A DNA stretch of 64,000 bases from Mucisphaera sp965279675. GTDB taxonomy: Bacteria > Planctomycetota > Phycisphaerae > Phycisphaerales > Phycisphaeraceae. The notes under the pieces are model-generated. The model ran no database searches. It was not told where the DNA came from and was given only the letters and a program-made list of their open reading frames with translations. The translations under genes and the position numbers were made by a program. The stretch is taken from assembly GCF_965279675.1 (NCBI RefSeq), contig NZ_CBDIIJ010000002.1, forward strand, positions 1,178,001 through 1,242,000. The letters run 5' to 3'. Shown here in pieces: positions 50,436 to 59,838 of this stretch (position 1 is the stretch's first letter; every line of letters starts with the position of its first letter).

Positions 50436-52814
50436 TTACTGGAAGGGGAGGGAGATATCGAAGCTGATGAGCTGGTTCTCGTCGGTGTCCTGTTCGAGGA
50501 TGGGGAAGGCGAAATCGAGGGCGAAGGGGGCGGCCCCGAGGAAGGGGGCTTTGATGCGGAAGCCGAAGCCGACGGAGGCGCGCCAGTCGTCGACGCCGAT
50601 TTCGTCGAGGAGGGTTCCCTGATCGAGGAAGATGACGCCGGCGAGGAAGTCGTCGATGAGGGGTTTCTGGTACTGGAAGCCGAGTAGCAGGAGGAAGTCG
50701 CCACCTATGGGGTCGTCGCCTGGGGTTTCTCCGGGGTCGGCGTTGCCGTTCTGGTTGTTGTCGCGGATGCCTCTGGGCCCGATGCCTCTGAACTGGAAGC
50801 CTCGGAGTGTTCGGTGGCCGCCGGCGTAGAAGCGTTCGAAGACGGGCGCCTGGTTTTCCTGGAGGATGTAGGAGGTCTGAAAGCGGAGGCTGAAGATGGA
50901 GGTTCGGCCGCGGTAGTCGACATCGACGGGCCAGAATTTGCGGAAGTCGAATTCGGCGACGGTGAAGTCGAAGTCCCCGCCAAGGGCTCCGACCTGCTCG
51001 AGGGTGAGGGTGGTGCTGGAGCCGGTGGTGGGGTTGATGGGGTCGTCGGTGGTGTTGCGTCGAACGACGGCGGCGATTCCGGAGACGAAGTTGGATCCTT
51101 CGACGGCGAAGACATCGACGGGGGCGTCGTCTTCGACATCGATGATGCGGACGCTTTCGACGCGGGGGCGGATGCGGGCGGACCAGACGTCGCCGAAGCG
51201 TTTGCCGACGGCGAAGGTGAGGGCGGCTCGTTGTTCGTCGTTGTCTTCGCGGACGAGGTCGCGGAAGGAGGCGGAGCTGGTGAAGAAGAAGTCGGTATCG
51301 AAGAGGGCGGGCTCGCCGAAGGAGATGGCGTATTCGCTGACTTCGGTGCCGGGTTGGAGGGAGAGGAGGAAGTTTTGTCCGGCGCCGCGGAAGGCCTCGG
51401 CGCGGGCGAGTTCGCCGAAGGACTCGGGCCAGTCGAGGATGTCGAAGTTTCGCTGGGTGACCCGGACGCCACCGGAGAGTCCGGCGTCGGAGTTGATGCC
51501 TGCTCCGAAGAGGATGAAGCCGGTGTTCTGTTCGTTGACGTCGATGACGACGTCGCGGACATCGGGTTCGGGGCCGGGGATGATGGTGACCTGTGGCTGG
51601 CCGAAGAGGCCGGACTGCTGGAGTCGCCTTTGTGTCTGTTCGCGGCCGTTGCCGTCGAAGCGTCGGCCGGGGGTCATGCCTCGGACTTCGCGGAGGACGA
51701 CCTTGGTGCGGGTGAGGTCGTTGCCGCTGACGGAGATTTTGCCGACGGTGACGGGTTCGGCCTCGGAGATGGCGACGAGGATATCGACGACATGTCCGGC
51801 CTCGCGGTAGAGGGGTTCGATGGAGACGGCGGTATCGAGGTGGCCGAGGCTTCCGTAGAGGCTGTTGATGGCGTCGATGGAGGCCTGGGCGCGTTCCTGG
51901 CTGTAGAAGTCGCCTGGGAGGAGCAGGAGGTATCTGCGGATCTGTTCGTGGGTGAAGAGGGTGGCGCCTTCGACGCGGATGGCGCCGACGCGGTATTGGG
52001 GGCCTTCTTCGACGACGAAGGTGACGGCGGCGTCGGTCTGGTCGGGTGAGAGGTCGATGCGCCAGCCGACGCGGGCGTCGAGGTAGCCTCGGCTGCGGTA
52101 GTAGGTGCGTACGGCGGCGGCGTCGAGGTCGAGCTGCTCGCGGTTGAGTCGTCCTTTGCGGAAGATGAACAGGGCGGTGTCGGTTTCGATGCCGGGCCTG
52201 AGGCTGCGGGCTTCGAAGGCCGTGTTGCCTTCGAACTGGATGGATCGGACGCGGATGCGCGGGCCTTCGCGGACGCGGTAGATCAGGACGCCTTCGTCTG
52301 CGAGGAGGGCCTGGTTGACCTCGACATCTGCGGCGAAGAAGCCGGCTTCGCGGTAGAGGCCGAGGATGGCTCTTCGTCCCTGATCGATGAGGAAGGTATC
52401 GACGGGGTCGCCGGGTCGGAGTTGGACGGCGTCGTAGAGTTCGGCGTCGGTGAGGGCCTTGTTGCCCACGACGGCGACGTCTGCGATGGCGTCGAGTTCG
52501 TCTAGGCTGAAGGTGACGATGGCGCTGCCATCGGGGGCGGGCTGCCAGCGGACGCGGACGGCTCCGAATCGTCCGAGGTGGGTGAGTCTGGCGATGTCGT
52601 TTTCGATGGTTTCGGGGTTGTAGGCCCCGCCGACGCGGGATCGGATCTGGTTTCGGACGAGGCTTTCGGGGACTTCGTCGAGGCCCTCGATGCGCAGGTC
52701 GGAGATGAGCCTGCCTGCGGGGTTGGGCCCGGCGGTCTGGGCGTGGAGGGAGGTCGTGAGCAGGGTGAGGCACACGATCAGGGGGGTCAGAATCGGGCCC
52801 GGGCTCAGCCGCAC
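50436..52814 (-). CDS. bamA: outer-membrane protein assembly factor BamA
   Basis: 792 residues. A signal peptide (1-25) is followed by POTRA domains (about 35-430; five can be drawn, e.g. VAVVGNKALTDAEL, IQFEGNTAF, IRVEGATLFTHEQI, ISVSGNDLTRTKVVL) and a beta barrel of about 360 residues with the GGHRTLRGF lid-loop motif (RGF). It inserts barrel proteins into the outer membrane. The last strand ends SFDISLPFQ, close to the usual terminal-aromatic signal. GTG start with GGAG nine bases upstream. Confidence 0.95.
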   Translation of the reverse strand: MRLSPGPILTPLIVCLTLLTTSLHAQTAGPNPAGRLISDLRIEGLDEVPESLVRNQIRSRVGGAYNPETIENDIARLTHLGRFGAVRVRWQPAPDGSAIVTFSLDELDAIADVAVVGNKALTDAELYDAVQLRPGDPVDTFLIDQGRRAILGLYREAGFFAADVEVNQALLADEGVLIYRVREGPRIRVRSIQFEGNTAFEARSLRPGIETDTALFIFRKGRLNREQLDLDAAAVRTYYRSRGYLDARVGWRIDLSPDQTDAAVTFVVEEGPQYRVGAIRVEGATLFTHEQIRRYLLLLPGDFYSQERAQASIDAINSLYGSLGHLDTAVSIEPLYREAGHVVDILVAISEAEPVTVGKISVSGNDLTRTKVVLREVRGMTPGRRFDGNGREQTQRRLQQSGLFGQPQVTIIPGPEPDVRDVVIDVNEQNTGFILFGAGINSDAGLSGGVRVTQRNFDILDWPESFGELARAEAFRGAGQNFLLSLQPGTEVSEYAISFGEPALFDTDFFFTSSASFRDLVREDNDEQRAALTFAVGKRFGDVWSARIRPRVESVRIIDVEDDAPVDVFAVEGSNFVSGIAAVVRRNTTDDPINPTTGSSTTLTLEQVGALGGDFDFTVAEFDFRKFWPVDVDYRGRTSIFSLRFQTSYILQENQAPVFERFYAGGHRTLRGFQFRGIGPRGIRDNNQNGNADPGETPGDDPIGGDFLLLLGFQYQKPLIDDFLAGVIFLDQGTLLDEIGVDDWRASVGFGFRIKAPFLGAAPFALDFAFPILEQDTDENQLISFDISLPFQ

Positions 52815-53043
52815 GCGGGTTTACTCCAGGCTAGCGGGGTAGGAAGGGGTGTCCTGAGACAGGATGGCAGTGTAATGAAGTCGGCGTGATGTGCCGATGC
52901 GCGGTCTGTACGAACACTTGCGACGGCGATTTTAGCGTCCTAGACTGGTCTATGACGGGAACACGCTGCGTCCGCCCGAGGTTATGTGCTGTTTGTTCGG
53001 CTGTCGTGCCGTTACCCGACCTTGTTCCAATGAAGGAGTCGCC

Positions 53044-54177
53044 ATGACGACGGCTACGGAGGAGGCCACTGTGGCCCATACACGTCCGAGTGACGCTCTC
53101 TCCTCGGAGGAGTTGCTGGATACGCTCTGGATGTTGCGTCTGATCCGCCGGTTTGAAGAGCGGACGATGCAGAGCTATATGCAGCAGAAGATCGGGGGGT
53201 TCTGCCACATTTACATTGGGCAGGAAGCGGTGGCGACGGGGATCTGTCGGGCGATTCGGCAGGATGATCCGATTGTGGGGGCGTATCGGGATCATGGGTA
53301 TGCGTTGGCGAAGGGGATGGACCCTAATTACTGCATGGCAGAGATGTTCGGGAAGATCACGGGTTGTGCGAAGGGCAAGGGGGGCTCGATGCACATGTTT
53401 GATAAGCCTAATCATATGTATGGCGGGCATGCGATCGTTGGCGGGCAGTGTCCGCTGGGTGTGGGGCTTGGTTTTGCGCTGCAGTATGAGAAGAAGGACG
53501 GCCTGGCGGTCTGTTTTCTCGGGGATGGGGCCTTGAATCAGGGGGCGTTTCTGGAGTCGATGAACCTGGCGGCGATCTGGAATCTGCCGGTGATGTTCGT
53601 TCTGGAGAACAACCAGTATTCGATGGGGACGCACATCGCTCGGGGTACGGCGATGGCCGACGACCTCGCGGCGAAGGCCGAGGCCTTCGGGATGCGGTAC
53701 GCGGAGTGCAACGGGCACGATGTGCTGGACGTCTACGACGTGTTTGCCCGGGAGGCCGAGAAGACCCGCGGGGCTCAGAACCCGCAGTGGGAGCGTGGGA
53801 CGATCCCGACGTATTCGCGAGATGGCTCGACACCCGGGCCGGTGTTCGTGAACGCCAAGACGTACCGGTATCAGGGCCATTCGATGTCGGACCCGCAGAA
53901 GTACCGGAGCAAGGACGAGGTGACGGAGGTGCAGGAGCGGGACTGCATCGCGTCGCTGGAGCGTCACCTGCTGGATCGGGATATGGCGACGCAGGAGCAG
54001 TTTGACGAGATCGATGCTCGTGCGAAGAAGGCCGCGACGGATGCGGTGAAGTACGCTGAGGAATCCGAGCCGATGGGCGAGGACGAGCTGTACACCGATG
54101 TTTATGCGAATCCTTACGGTCCTTACGGCCACGGTCGGACGGTGAAGCTGCTTGAGGATGCCCAAGGCGACGACTAG
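53044..54177 (+). CDS. pdhA: pyruvate dehydrogenase E1 component alpha subunit
   Basis: 377 residues. Thiamine-diphosphate site FLGDGALNQGAFLESMNLAAIWNLPVMFVLENN, and the YRYQGHSMSDP motif of E1alpha chains. About ten extra residues (NPQWERGTIPTYSRDGSTPG region) are inserted before that motif compared with the usual form. E1 decarboxylates pyruvate and passes acetyl to the E2 lipoyl arm. ATG at 53044 with AAGGAG five bases upstream. The beta chain follows after one small lipoprotein gene. Confidence 0.94.
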   Translation: MTTATEEATVAHTRPSDALSSEELLDTLWMLRLIRRFEERTMQSYMQQKIGGFCHIYIGQEAVATGICRAIRQDDPIVGAYRDHGYALAKGMDPNYCMAEMFGKITGCAKGKGGSMHMFDKPNHMYGGHAIVGGQCPLGVGLGFALQYEKKDGLAVCFLGDGALNQGAFLESMNLAAIWNLPVMFVLENNQYSMGTHIARGTAMADDLAAKAEAFGMRYAECNGHDVLDVYDVFAREAEKTRGAQNPQWERGTIPTYSRDGSTPGPVFVNAKTYRYQGHSMSDPQKYRSKDEVTEVQERDCIASLERHLLDRDMATQEQFDEIDARAKKAATDAVKYAEESEPMGEDELYTDVYANPYGPYGHGRTVKLLEDAQGDD

Positions 54178-54214
54178 GCTGGCTGGTCTCGATCACACTC
54201 AAAGGATGAGCCTG

Positions 54215-54643
54215 ATGCGTCTTTCTGCTTGGTTGTTGCTGGTGGTCTTTGTGGCTGGTGGCTGTCGTTATGCCCAGGATGTCGAGATCGAAGGTGAGTC
54301 CTTCTTTATCTACGGGGACATGACGGCTGAGCAGGAGCAGCAGGTGCGTGCGGTGATCGCGGCGCGTGGCGGGGTGGTTTCGGATCGTCTGGACGCGAAC
54401 ACGGCCGTGGCGATACGGGGCAACGCGCCTCATCTGGCGGCTCCCCTGGAGCGGACCGAGGCGGGGGATCAGGCGATCACGCAGTGGGCGCTGGATGAAA
54501 CCACTGCGAATCATTACCTGCACCTGGACGACCGGGCGGAGACGCTGGGTGTGCCGACGCTGCCGCCTGACCACTTCCTGCAGATGGCGACGCGGGAAGA
54601 GGTGGACTGGAACAAGGTGTGGACGCTGGGCTTTGGCGACTGA
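54215..54643 (+). CDS. small lipoprotein between pdhA and pdhB
   Basis: 142 residues from the ATG at 54215, chosen because AAGGA lies eight bases upstream; the ATG at 54206 is too close to that site. Signal peptide ending VAGGC (lipobox). The segment SFFIYGDMTAEQEQQVRAVI, ARGGVVSDRL and AVAIRGN weakly resembles a BRCT-like alpha/beta repeat, which would be odd in a lipoprotein. Function unknown. Its place inside the pdh operon suggests co-transcription; composition matches its neighbours. Confidence 0.68.
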   Translation: MRLSAWLLLVVFVAGGCRYAQDVEIEGESFFIYGDMTAEQEQQVRAVIAARGGVVSDRLDANTAVAIRGNAPHLAAPLERTEAGDQAITQWALDETTANHYLHLDDRAETLGVPTLPPDHFLQMATREEVDWNKVWTLGFGD

Positions 54644-54702
54644 GCCGAGTCGGCGTAGACGACACGAGACTGACCGAGACCCTGTTGTAGAGAGAGCCTT
54701 TT

Positions 54703-55746
54703 ATGGTCGCGAATGACCGGAAGATTCAGTACCGCGAAGCGCTGCGTGAGGCCATGCAGGAAGAGATGCGTGCGGATGAGCGCATCTTCCTGATGGGTGA
54801 AGAAGTGGCGGAGTACAACGGGGCCTACAAGGTGAGTCAGGGGATGGTCGAGGAGTTCGGCCCGCGCCGGATCGTGGACTCGCCGATCTCGGAGACGGGT
54901 TTTGCGGGTCTGGGTGTTGGGGCGGCGATGTACGGGCTGCGGCCGATCATCGAGTTCATGAGCTGGTCGTTCTGTCTGGTGGCGGCGGACCAGATCATCA
55001 ACAACGCGCCGAAGATGCTATACATGTCGGGTGGGCAGTTTGGTTGTCCGGCGGTGTTTCGGGGGAACAACGGGGCGGGCGGGCAGCTGGGGTCGACGCA
55101 CTCCTGGTCGGTCGAGTCGATGTTTGCGAGCGTGCCGGGCCTGAAGCTGGCGGTGCCGTCGACGCCTCGGGATGCCAAGGGCCTGCTCAAGGCGGGGATT
55201 CGGGATCTGGATCCGTTCTTCAATCTGGAGTCGGAGCGGATGCTGGGGATGGGGGCTCGGGGCGACAAGGACTTCTCGCGGTATCTGCATGGCGGGAAGT
55301 GGGCGCCGCCTGAGGGGGATGACGACTTTGTGATCGAGCTCGGGGTCGCAGAGGTCAAGAAGGAGGGGGCGGACGTCACGGTGGTGAGTGCGGGGCGACC
55401 GGTGCACTTTGCGCTCGAAGCGGCGGAGGTGCTGGAGAAGGAGGGCATCGACGTGGAGGTGGTGGACGTGCGGACCTATCGTCCGCTGGACATCAAGACG
55501 ATCGCCAAGTCGGTGCGGAAGACGAACTACGCGGTGGTGGTGGACCAGAGCTGGCCGTTTGCATCGGTGGGTGCCGAGGTGGCTGCTCAGATCTATGAGC
55601 ACTGCTTCGATGATCTGGACAACCAGGTGTTTCGTGTGCACAGCGATGATGTGCCGTCGCCTTACAACCGCGAGATGGAAAACGCGTTTTTGCCGAACAC
55701 CAAGAAGATCGTGGAGGCGATTCGTGGGGTGACGTATAACCTTTAA
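54703..55746 (+). CDS. pdhB: pyruvate dehydrogenase E1 component beta subunit
   Basis: 347 residues. REALREAMQEEMRADERIFLMGEEVAEYNGAYKV, DSPISETGFAGLGVGAAMYGLRPIIEFM and VVDVRTYRPLDIKTIAKSVRKTN are standard E1beta motifs. It forms the E1 tetramer with PdhA. The chain is complete with the normal end. After its stop the sequence changes abruptly to AT-rich DNA encoding two unrelated genes; the E2 gene follows only 1.9 kb later. Confidence 0.96.
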   Translation: MVANDRKIQYREALREAMQEEMRADERIFLMGEEVAEYNGAYKVSQGMVEEFGPRRIVDSPISETGFAGLGVGAAMYGLRPIIEFMSWSFCLVAADQIINNAPKMLYMSGGQFGCPAVFRGNNGAGGQLGSTHSWSVESMFASVPGLKLAVPSTPRDAKGLLKAGIRDLDPFFNLESERMLGMGARGDKDFSRYLHGGKWAPPEGDDDFVIELGVAEVKKEGADVTVVSAGRPVHFALEAAEVLEKEGIDVEVVDVRTYRPLDIKTIAKSVRKTNYAVVVDQSWPFASVGAEVAAQIYEHCFDDLDNQVFRVHSDDVPSPYNREMENAFLPNTKKIVEAIRGVTYNL

Positions 55747-55761
55747 ATCTTGGTGTGGCCG

Positions 55762-56712
55762 ATGCATAAAGGCGTTTACGATGTTATTATTCCACCAATA
55801 CCGGAATACTCTCCGTACATTAATACTGTCGGCTTTTTTAACGAAATAGAAGCCTGTGGCCTGCCCGCTTCGGGACTTTATAACCAGAGTATACTTCATA
55901 ATGCCGGAAGAACACTAAATCGTACCGGCCTGTACGGGCGCCTAGCGCACTTGCGGAAGAGTGTACACCTGGTATTTGTCGGCTACAACCAGGTGAGGTA
56001 TTTCGCACCCCGTGGAATTTTCTCTGACATTATTCCTTGGTGCCTTGATACTTGGCCTGGCGAGGATCACCTACTTGATCGGCTGTTTTTCAGATATGGT
56101 GTGAAACGTGCTGCCTTTGGACAGCGCATGTCTTGCGAGAGATGGCGTGGGCTTAAGCCTGATTTGGACCTCTGCTGGATTCCCGAGAGCACTAGCCCGG
56201 ACGATTTTTATCCAGATACAGATTTAGATATGCGTTCTATGTTGTTGCTAGAATATGGCCGAGAACTGCCTGTGATTTCGCAGCAAATCAACCGTTCCGC
56301 CAGTCGCTTTGGCTGGTCTTATTCGCCAGTCGAGAGCTCCCGGATACGGTATACGAGTTGGCGAGATCTTCGCGTCGCGCTCGGACAAACTCGTTCAATT
56401 ATAGCTTTTCCGCGTTCTGTTACCCACCCTCTCGTTGCACAGGGTTGCGAGACCATGTCCTTGCGGTATCTGGAGGGTATAGCATCTAAAACTATCTTGC
56501 TTGGCCAATGTCCCCGAGAACTCTCCGACCTATTTGGTTTCGATCCTGTAATTCCCATAAACAAAAATAATATTATAGATATTTTGTCGGATATTTATAG
56601 CCATCCATCTGATTACCAAGAGCATGTCGACACATGCTACAGAAGGTTCATGGAGGTAGGAACACATCGTGTAAGGGCGAGGCAGCTAGTAGATTGGGTT
56701 CTGAATTATTAG
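55762..56712 (+). CDS. glycosyltransferase-like protein on AT-rich DNA
   Basis: 316 residues from ATG at 55762 (GTG 55753 and TTG 55750 are other options; no clear ribosome site). The C-terminal third, MSLRYLEGIASKTILLGQCP to a final helix with a DILSDIYSHPSDYQEHVDT segment, fits the end of family 1/CgeB-type glycosyltransferases; the acceptor is unknown. Codon use is AT-rich and unlike the pdh genes on either side. It is probably involved in a surface glycan and acquired by transfer; both are inference. Confidence 0.6.
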   Translation: MHKGVYDVIIPPIPEYSPYINTVGFFNEIEACGLPASGLYNQSILHNAGRTLNRTGLYGRLAHLRKSVHLVFVGYNQVRYFAPRGIFSDIIPWCLDTWPGEDHLLDRLFFRYGVKRAAFGQRMSCERWRGLKPDLDLCWIPESTSPDDFYPDTDLDMRSMLLLEYGRELPVISQQINRSASRFGWSYSPVESSRIRYTSWRDLRVALGQTRSIIAFPRSVTHPLVAQGCETMSLRYLEGIASKTILLGQCPRELSDLFGFDPVIPINKNNIIDILSDIYSHPSDYQEHVDTCYRRFMEVGTHRVRARQLVDWVLNY

Positions 56713-56751
56713 TCTTTTTTTTGTAATCCATTTCTTCTAAAGGAGTCGTAA

Positions 56752-57480
56752 ATGCGCGCCTGGATCAAGGAGAAAATTCAATTATATCTGAAGTCCCATG
56801 GTCTCAGGATTACTTACGATCGTGATGATCGTGTGCTCAGTGATTTCGACCTGCTTACTCTGCTTTTAGAAGCAAATGATCTTAAATCTAATCAAATAAG
56901 GTCGATCGTTCAGATTGGCGCCAACGATGGCTTGGTTGTGGACCCGGTGGTGAATCTGATTAACAAATCGGATGCCAGGGCATTTTTGTTGGAGCCACTT
57001 CCTGATCGTTACGAAAAACTTGCTTCCCTCTATGCGGACAATCGGCGTGTTACCACTATTCGCGCCGCCCTGAATGATACGAATGGTGAGGCGATACTTT
57101 GGCGTGTTGCGCCCGACAATGAATCGCTCGCAAATTTATCTGTATATTCAAGCTTTGATCGCTCAAAGCTTGAAAGGCAATATTCTGCATACGCTGGGTT
57201 GGGGGGGAGGATTATTGGTGAGACCGTGCAGTCTCTAACGGCTGAGGCATTTATTGAAAAATATAATCTTGAAACTATCGATCTACTTCAGGTTGATACG
57301 GAGGGTTGGGATGCGAGGGTTGTTAACTGGTTTCTGGATTGCGAGATCCCGATTCGAGCAATCAATTACGAGCATGTCCACTTATATGGTGCGGAGGATA
57401 GCGGGCTAATCTCTAGGCTGAAAGGCAAAGGATACCGTTTGGCAAGATATGGCTTAGACACAACCGCGATCTTGGACTGA
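56752..57480 (+). CDS. FkbM-family methyltransferase
   Basis: 242 residues. IRSIVQIGANDGLVVDPVVNLI is FkbM motif I, FLLEPLPDRYEKL motif II, and IDLLQVDTEGWDARVVNWF the FkbM-type acidic motif; the overall layout is standard for O-methyltransferases acting on sugars or polyketides. AAAGGAG lies seven bases before the ATG. AT-rich like the preceding gene and 39 bases after it, so the two form one unit inserted between pdhB and the E2 gene. Confidence 0.87.
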   Translation: MRAWIKEKIQLYLKSHGLRITYDRDDRVLSDFDLLTLLLEANDLKSNQIRSIVQIGANDGLVVDPVVNLINKSDARAFLLEPLPDRYEKLASLYADNRRVTTIRAALNDTNGEAILWRVAPDNESLANLSVYSSFDRSKLERQYSAYAGLGGRIIGETVQSLTAEAFIEKYNLETIDLLQVDTEGWDARVVNWFLDCEIPIRAINYEHVHLYGAEDSGLISRLKGKGYRLARYGLDTTAILD

Positions 57481-57613
57481 TGCCGCGATGCTGGCGTGAG
57501 CTTTCAGGTCTCCTGAGTATTCCGGTCTCGCATTTCTCGCCGCGTATCGAGACCAGAGACTGCTTCTTGGATCTCGACTAAACTAACGTTGTAAGTCTTA
57601 GGAGATGCCCGCG

Positions 57614-58960
57614 ATGCCGATCATGATTGAGATGCCCCGTTTGTCGGACACGATGGAGGAGGGGACGCTGCTGAAGTGGAACGTGTCGGTGGGGGACAAG
57701 GTCGCGGCGGGCGATCATCTGGCGGATGTCGAGACCGACAAGGCGACGATGGAGCTCCAGGCGTTCGAGGATGGGACGGTGGCGAAGATCGCGATCGAGG
57801 AGGGGGAGACGGTGCCCATCGGCGAGGCGATCCTGGTGCTCGCGGCGGATGGAGAGTCCGTCGAAGAGGCGGCGAAGGCCGATCCGGGGTCTGGTGGTGG
57901 CAGCGGAGGCGGCGGGGCGGCTGAGGCTTCCAAAGAAGACAAGAAAGAAGAGAAGGCTGAACCCGAAGTGGCGTCGTCCTCTTCGCCCAAGTCTGGCGGG
58001 TCGGGCAGCGGCGGCGGGAAGATCCGGGTGAGCCCGTTGGCTCGGAAGCTCGCGGAGGAGCATGGGGTGGATCTGGCGTCGGTGGAGGGGTCGGGGCCGG
58101 ACGGGCGGATCATCAAGCGGGATGTGCTGGCGGCGGCGAAGGGCGAGACCAAGTCTGGCGGTGGGGAGAGTGGTGGCGGGTCGCCGGCGGCCAAGGGTCA
58201 GGTGAGTTCGTCGCCGATTGGCGGGGGCACGGCGGCTCCGGCGACGGCTTCGGTGTCGCTGGAGGCCAAGTCGATCAAGCTGTCGGGGATGCGGAAGACG
58301 ATCGCGAAGCGGCTGATCGAGAGCAAGACCACGGTCCCGCATTTTTACATCACCTCGGCGGTGTCGATGGATGCGCTGCTTGAGCTGCGGAAGACGCTGA
58401 ATGCTCAGCTGGAGTCGCAGGGGGTGAAGCTGTCGGTGAACGACTTCATCCTGCGGGCGGTCGCGTTGGCGGCGGTGCAGCATCCGGTGGTGAACAGTTC
58501 CTGGGGCGGGGATGCGATCCAGCAGCACGGGACGGTGAACATTGGTGTGGCCGTGGCGTTGCCGGCCGAGCGTGGCGGCGGGCTGGTGGTGCCGGTGATT
58601 CATGACGTGCAGAACAAGGGCCTGCGGACGATCTCTGCGGAGACGCGAGCGCTGGCGAAGAAGGCTCGGGAGACGGGGCTGTCGCCTGACGAGATGGCGG
58701 ACTCGACGATCGCGGTGTCGAACGTCGGGATGTTCGGCTCGGAGAGCGTGATTCCGATCGTGAACCCGCCTAATGCGGTGATTCTTGGCATCGGTGCGGC
58801 GATTCAGGAGGCCGTGGTGCGTGACGGCGCGATCGTGCCGGGTCACGTGATGCGGATTACGCTGTCGGGCGATCACCGGGTGGTCGATGGCGCGACGGCG
58901 GCGGAGTATCTGCAGACGCTGACCGGGATGCTGGAGCAGCCGGCGGGGTTGCTGGTTTAA
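57614..58960 (+). CDS. pdhC: pyruvate dehydrogenase E2 (dihydrolipoyl acetyltransferase)
   Basis: 448 residues. Lipoyl domain 1-80 with the lipoylated Lys in ETDKATMEL; a Gly/Ser/Glu-rich linker; a peripheral-subunit-binding domain (RVSPLARKLAEEHGVDL to GRIIKRDVL, about 135-175); a second linker; and the catalytic domain with the terminal HRVVDGA motif. ATG at 57614 is preferred because AGGAG lies nine bases upstream; the ATG at 57605 abuts it. No E3 gene follows in the window. Confidence 0.95.
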   Translation: MPIMIEMPRLSDTMEEGTLLKWNVSVGDKVAAGDHLADVETDKATMELQAFEDGTVAKIAIEEGETVPIGEAILVLAADGESVEEAAKADPGSGGGSGGGGAAEASKEDKKEEKAEPEVASSSSPKSGGSGSGGGKIRVSPLARKLAEEHGVDLASVEGSGPDGRIIKRDVLAAAKGETKSGGGESGGGSPAAKGQVSSSPIGGGTAAPATASVSLEAKSIKLSGMRKTIAKRLIESKTTVPHFYITSAVSMDALLELRKTLNAQLESQGVKLSVNDFILRAVALAAVQHPVVNSSWGGDAIQQHGTVNIGVAVALPAERGGGLVVPVIHDVQNKGLRTISAETRALAKKARETGLSPDEMADSTIAVSNVGMFGSESVIPIVNPPNAVILGIGAAIQEAVVRDGAIVPGHVMRITLSGDHRVVDGATAAEYLQTLTGMLEQPAGLLV

Positions 58961-58978
58961 GTTTGTCAGCAGCCAGCT

Positions 58979-59596
58979 TTATCTGACGACTTCGATCCAG
59001 TCGACTTCGAGGCGGAAGGGACCGTCGCCGGTGTCGTTGAGGATGAAGCCGAGTTGGACGGCGTGGTCTTTGCTCAAGGGTGGGACGCTGACCGGGTTAC
59101 CGTGAAAGCTGGGGGTGAGTTGATCGAGGTTGATGGTGACGGTCTGCCAGCGGTTGGCTGCGACGTTGGGATCGAGCGGGAGGTCGTGGCGGTGGAGGAT
59201 GGTACGGGGTCGGGTGGGGAGGTTGTCGATGATGAGCAGCCGGTAGGGGGATCGGCCGTCGGAACGGACGCGGAGCCGGATCTGGCTGGCGTCTTTGAGG
59301 GTGCCGGGCTCGAGGGGCATGCGGACGGAGGAGAAGCCGCCGCCATTGGTGTTGATGGAGCCGGAGAAGATCATGACGCCGTCATCGAACTGAACGCGGC
59401 CGAGTGAGCGGCCCCCCATGACGTTGTCGTTGACCATACGCCAGCGCTGGTTCTCGGTGAGGTTGGCGAAGTCGGTGAGGCGGATGGGTTGTCTTTGAGT
59501 GGCTTGAACATCAGACATCTGGGGTTCGGAACCGCAGGCTGAGAGCAAAAGGAGTGATATCGTCAGTCCCATCCATATGACTATGCGTTTTTTCAT
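58979..59596 (-). CDS. CIA30-domain lipoprotein
   Basis: 205 residues. Signal peptide with lipobox LLLSAC near residue 21. The mature part has WRMVNDNVMGGRSLGRVQF, FSGSINTNGGGFSSVRM and LDPNVAANRWQTVTINL, the pattern of the CIA30/NDUFAF1-like beta-sandwich, which in bacteria occurs in secreted proteins of uncertain role. It converges with the E2 gene with 18 bases between stops. Confidence 0.85.
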   Translation of the reverse strand: MKKRIVIWMGLTISLLLLSACGSEPQMSDVQATQRQPIRLTDFANLTENQRWRMVNDNVMGGRSLGRVQFDDGVMIFSGSINTNGGGFSSVRMPLEPGTLKDASQIRLRVRSDGRSPYRLLIIDNLPTRPRTILHRHDLPLDPNVAANRWQTVTINLDQLTPSFHGNPVSVPPLSKDHAVQLGFILNDTGDGPFRLEVDWIEVVR

Positions 59597-59640
59597 GTTT
59601 GACTTTAGGGTGAGTCAGCAAAGTTCGGCCAGTGACCATC

Positions 59641-59829
59641 TCATCTATCTTTTCTCACGATCCAATGGATGTAGATCAGAACCAGTGCCCAACAGGCCAA
59701 GCCAGTTGAAACGAACAGGAATGTGTTGAGTCCACGAAAGTAAGTAGCACCGATCAACGCTAATGCGATACCGAGGCTCCATAGACAGAGCAGCCCGTAA
59801 CCTTCTGTAGTGCTTAGAAGCTTTGGCAC
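59641..59829 (-). CDS. possible two-helix membrane protein, 62 residues
   Basis: GTG start at 59829, ten bases after the ZIP transporter stop. Two hydrophobic segments (LLCLWSLGIALALIGATYF and FLFVSTGLACWALVLIYIHW) separated by a short loop, ending in RKDR. No family recognised. The sequence is membrane-protein-like and the position suggests co-transcription with the transporter, but it is short and the start is not ATG. Confidence 0.5.
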   Translation of the reverse strand: MPKLLSTTEGYGLLCLWSLGIALALIGATYFRGLNTFLFVSTGLACWALVLIYIHWIVRKDR

Positions 59830-59838
59830 TACTGAATA

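Noticed and set aside
50383..52773. Minus-strand frame of nearly 800 codons beside bamA
   Set aside because: Same strand but shifted frame of bamA; almost only Arg, Pro and His; bamA shows signal peptide, POTRA and barrel motifs.
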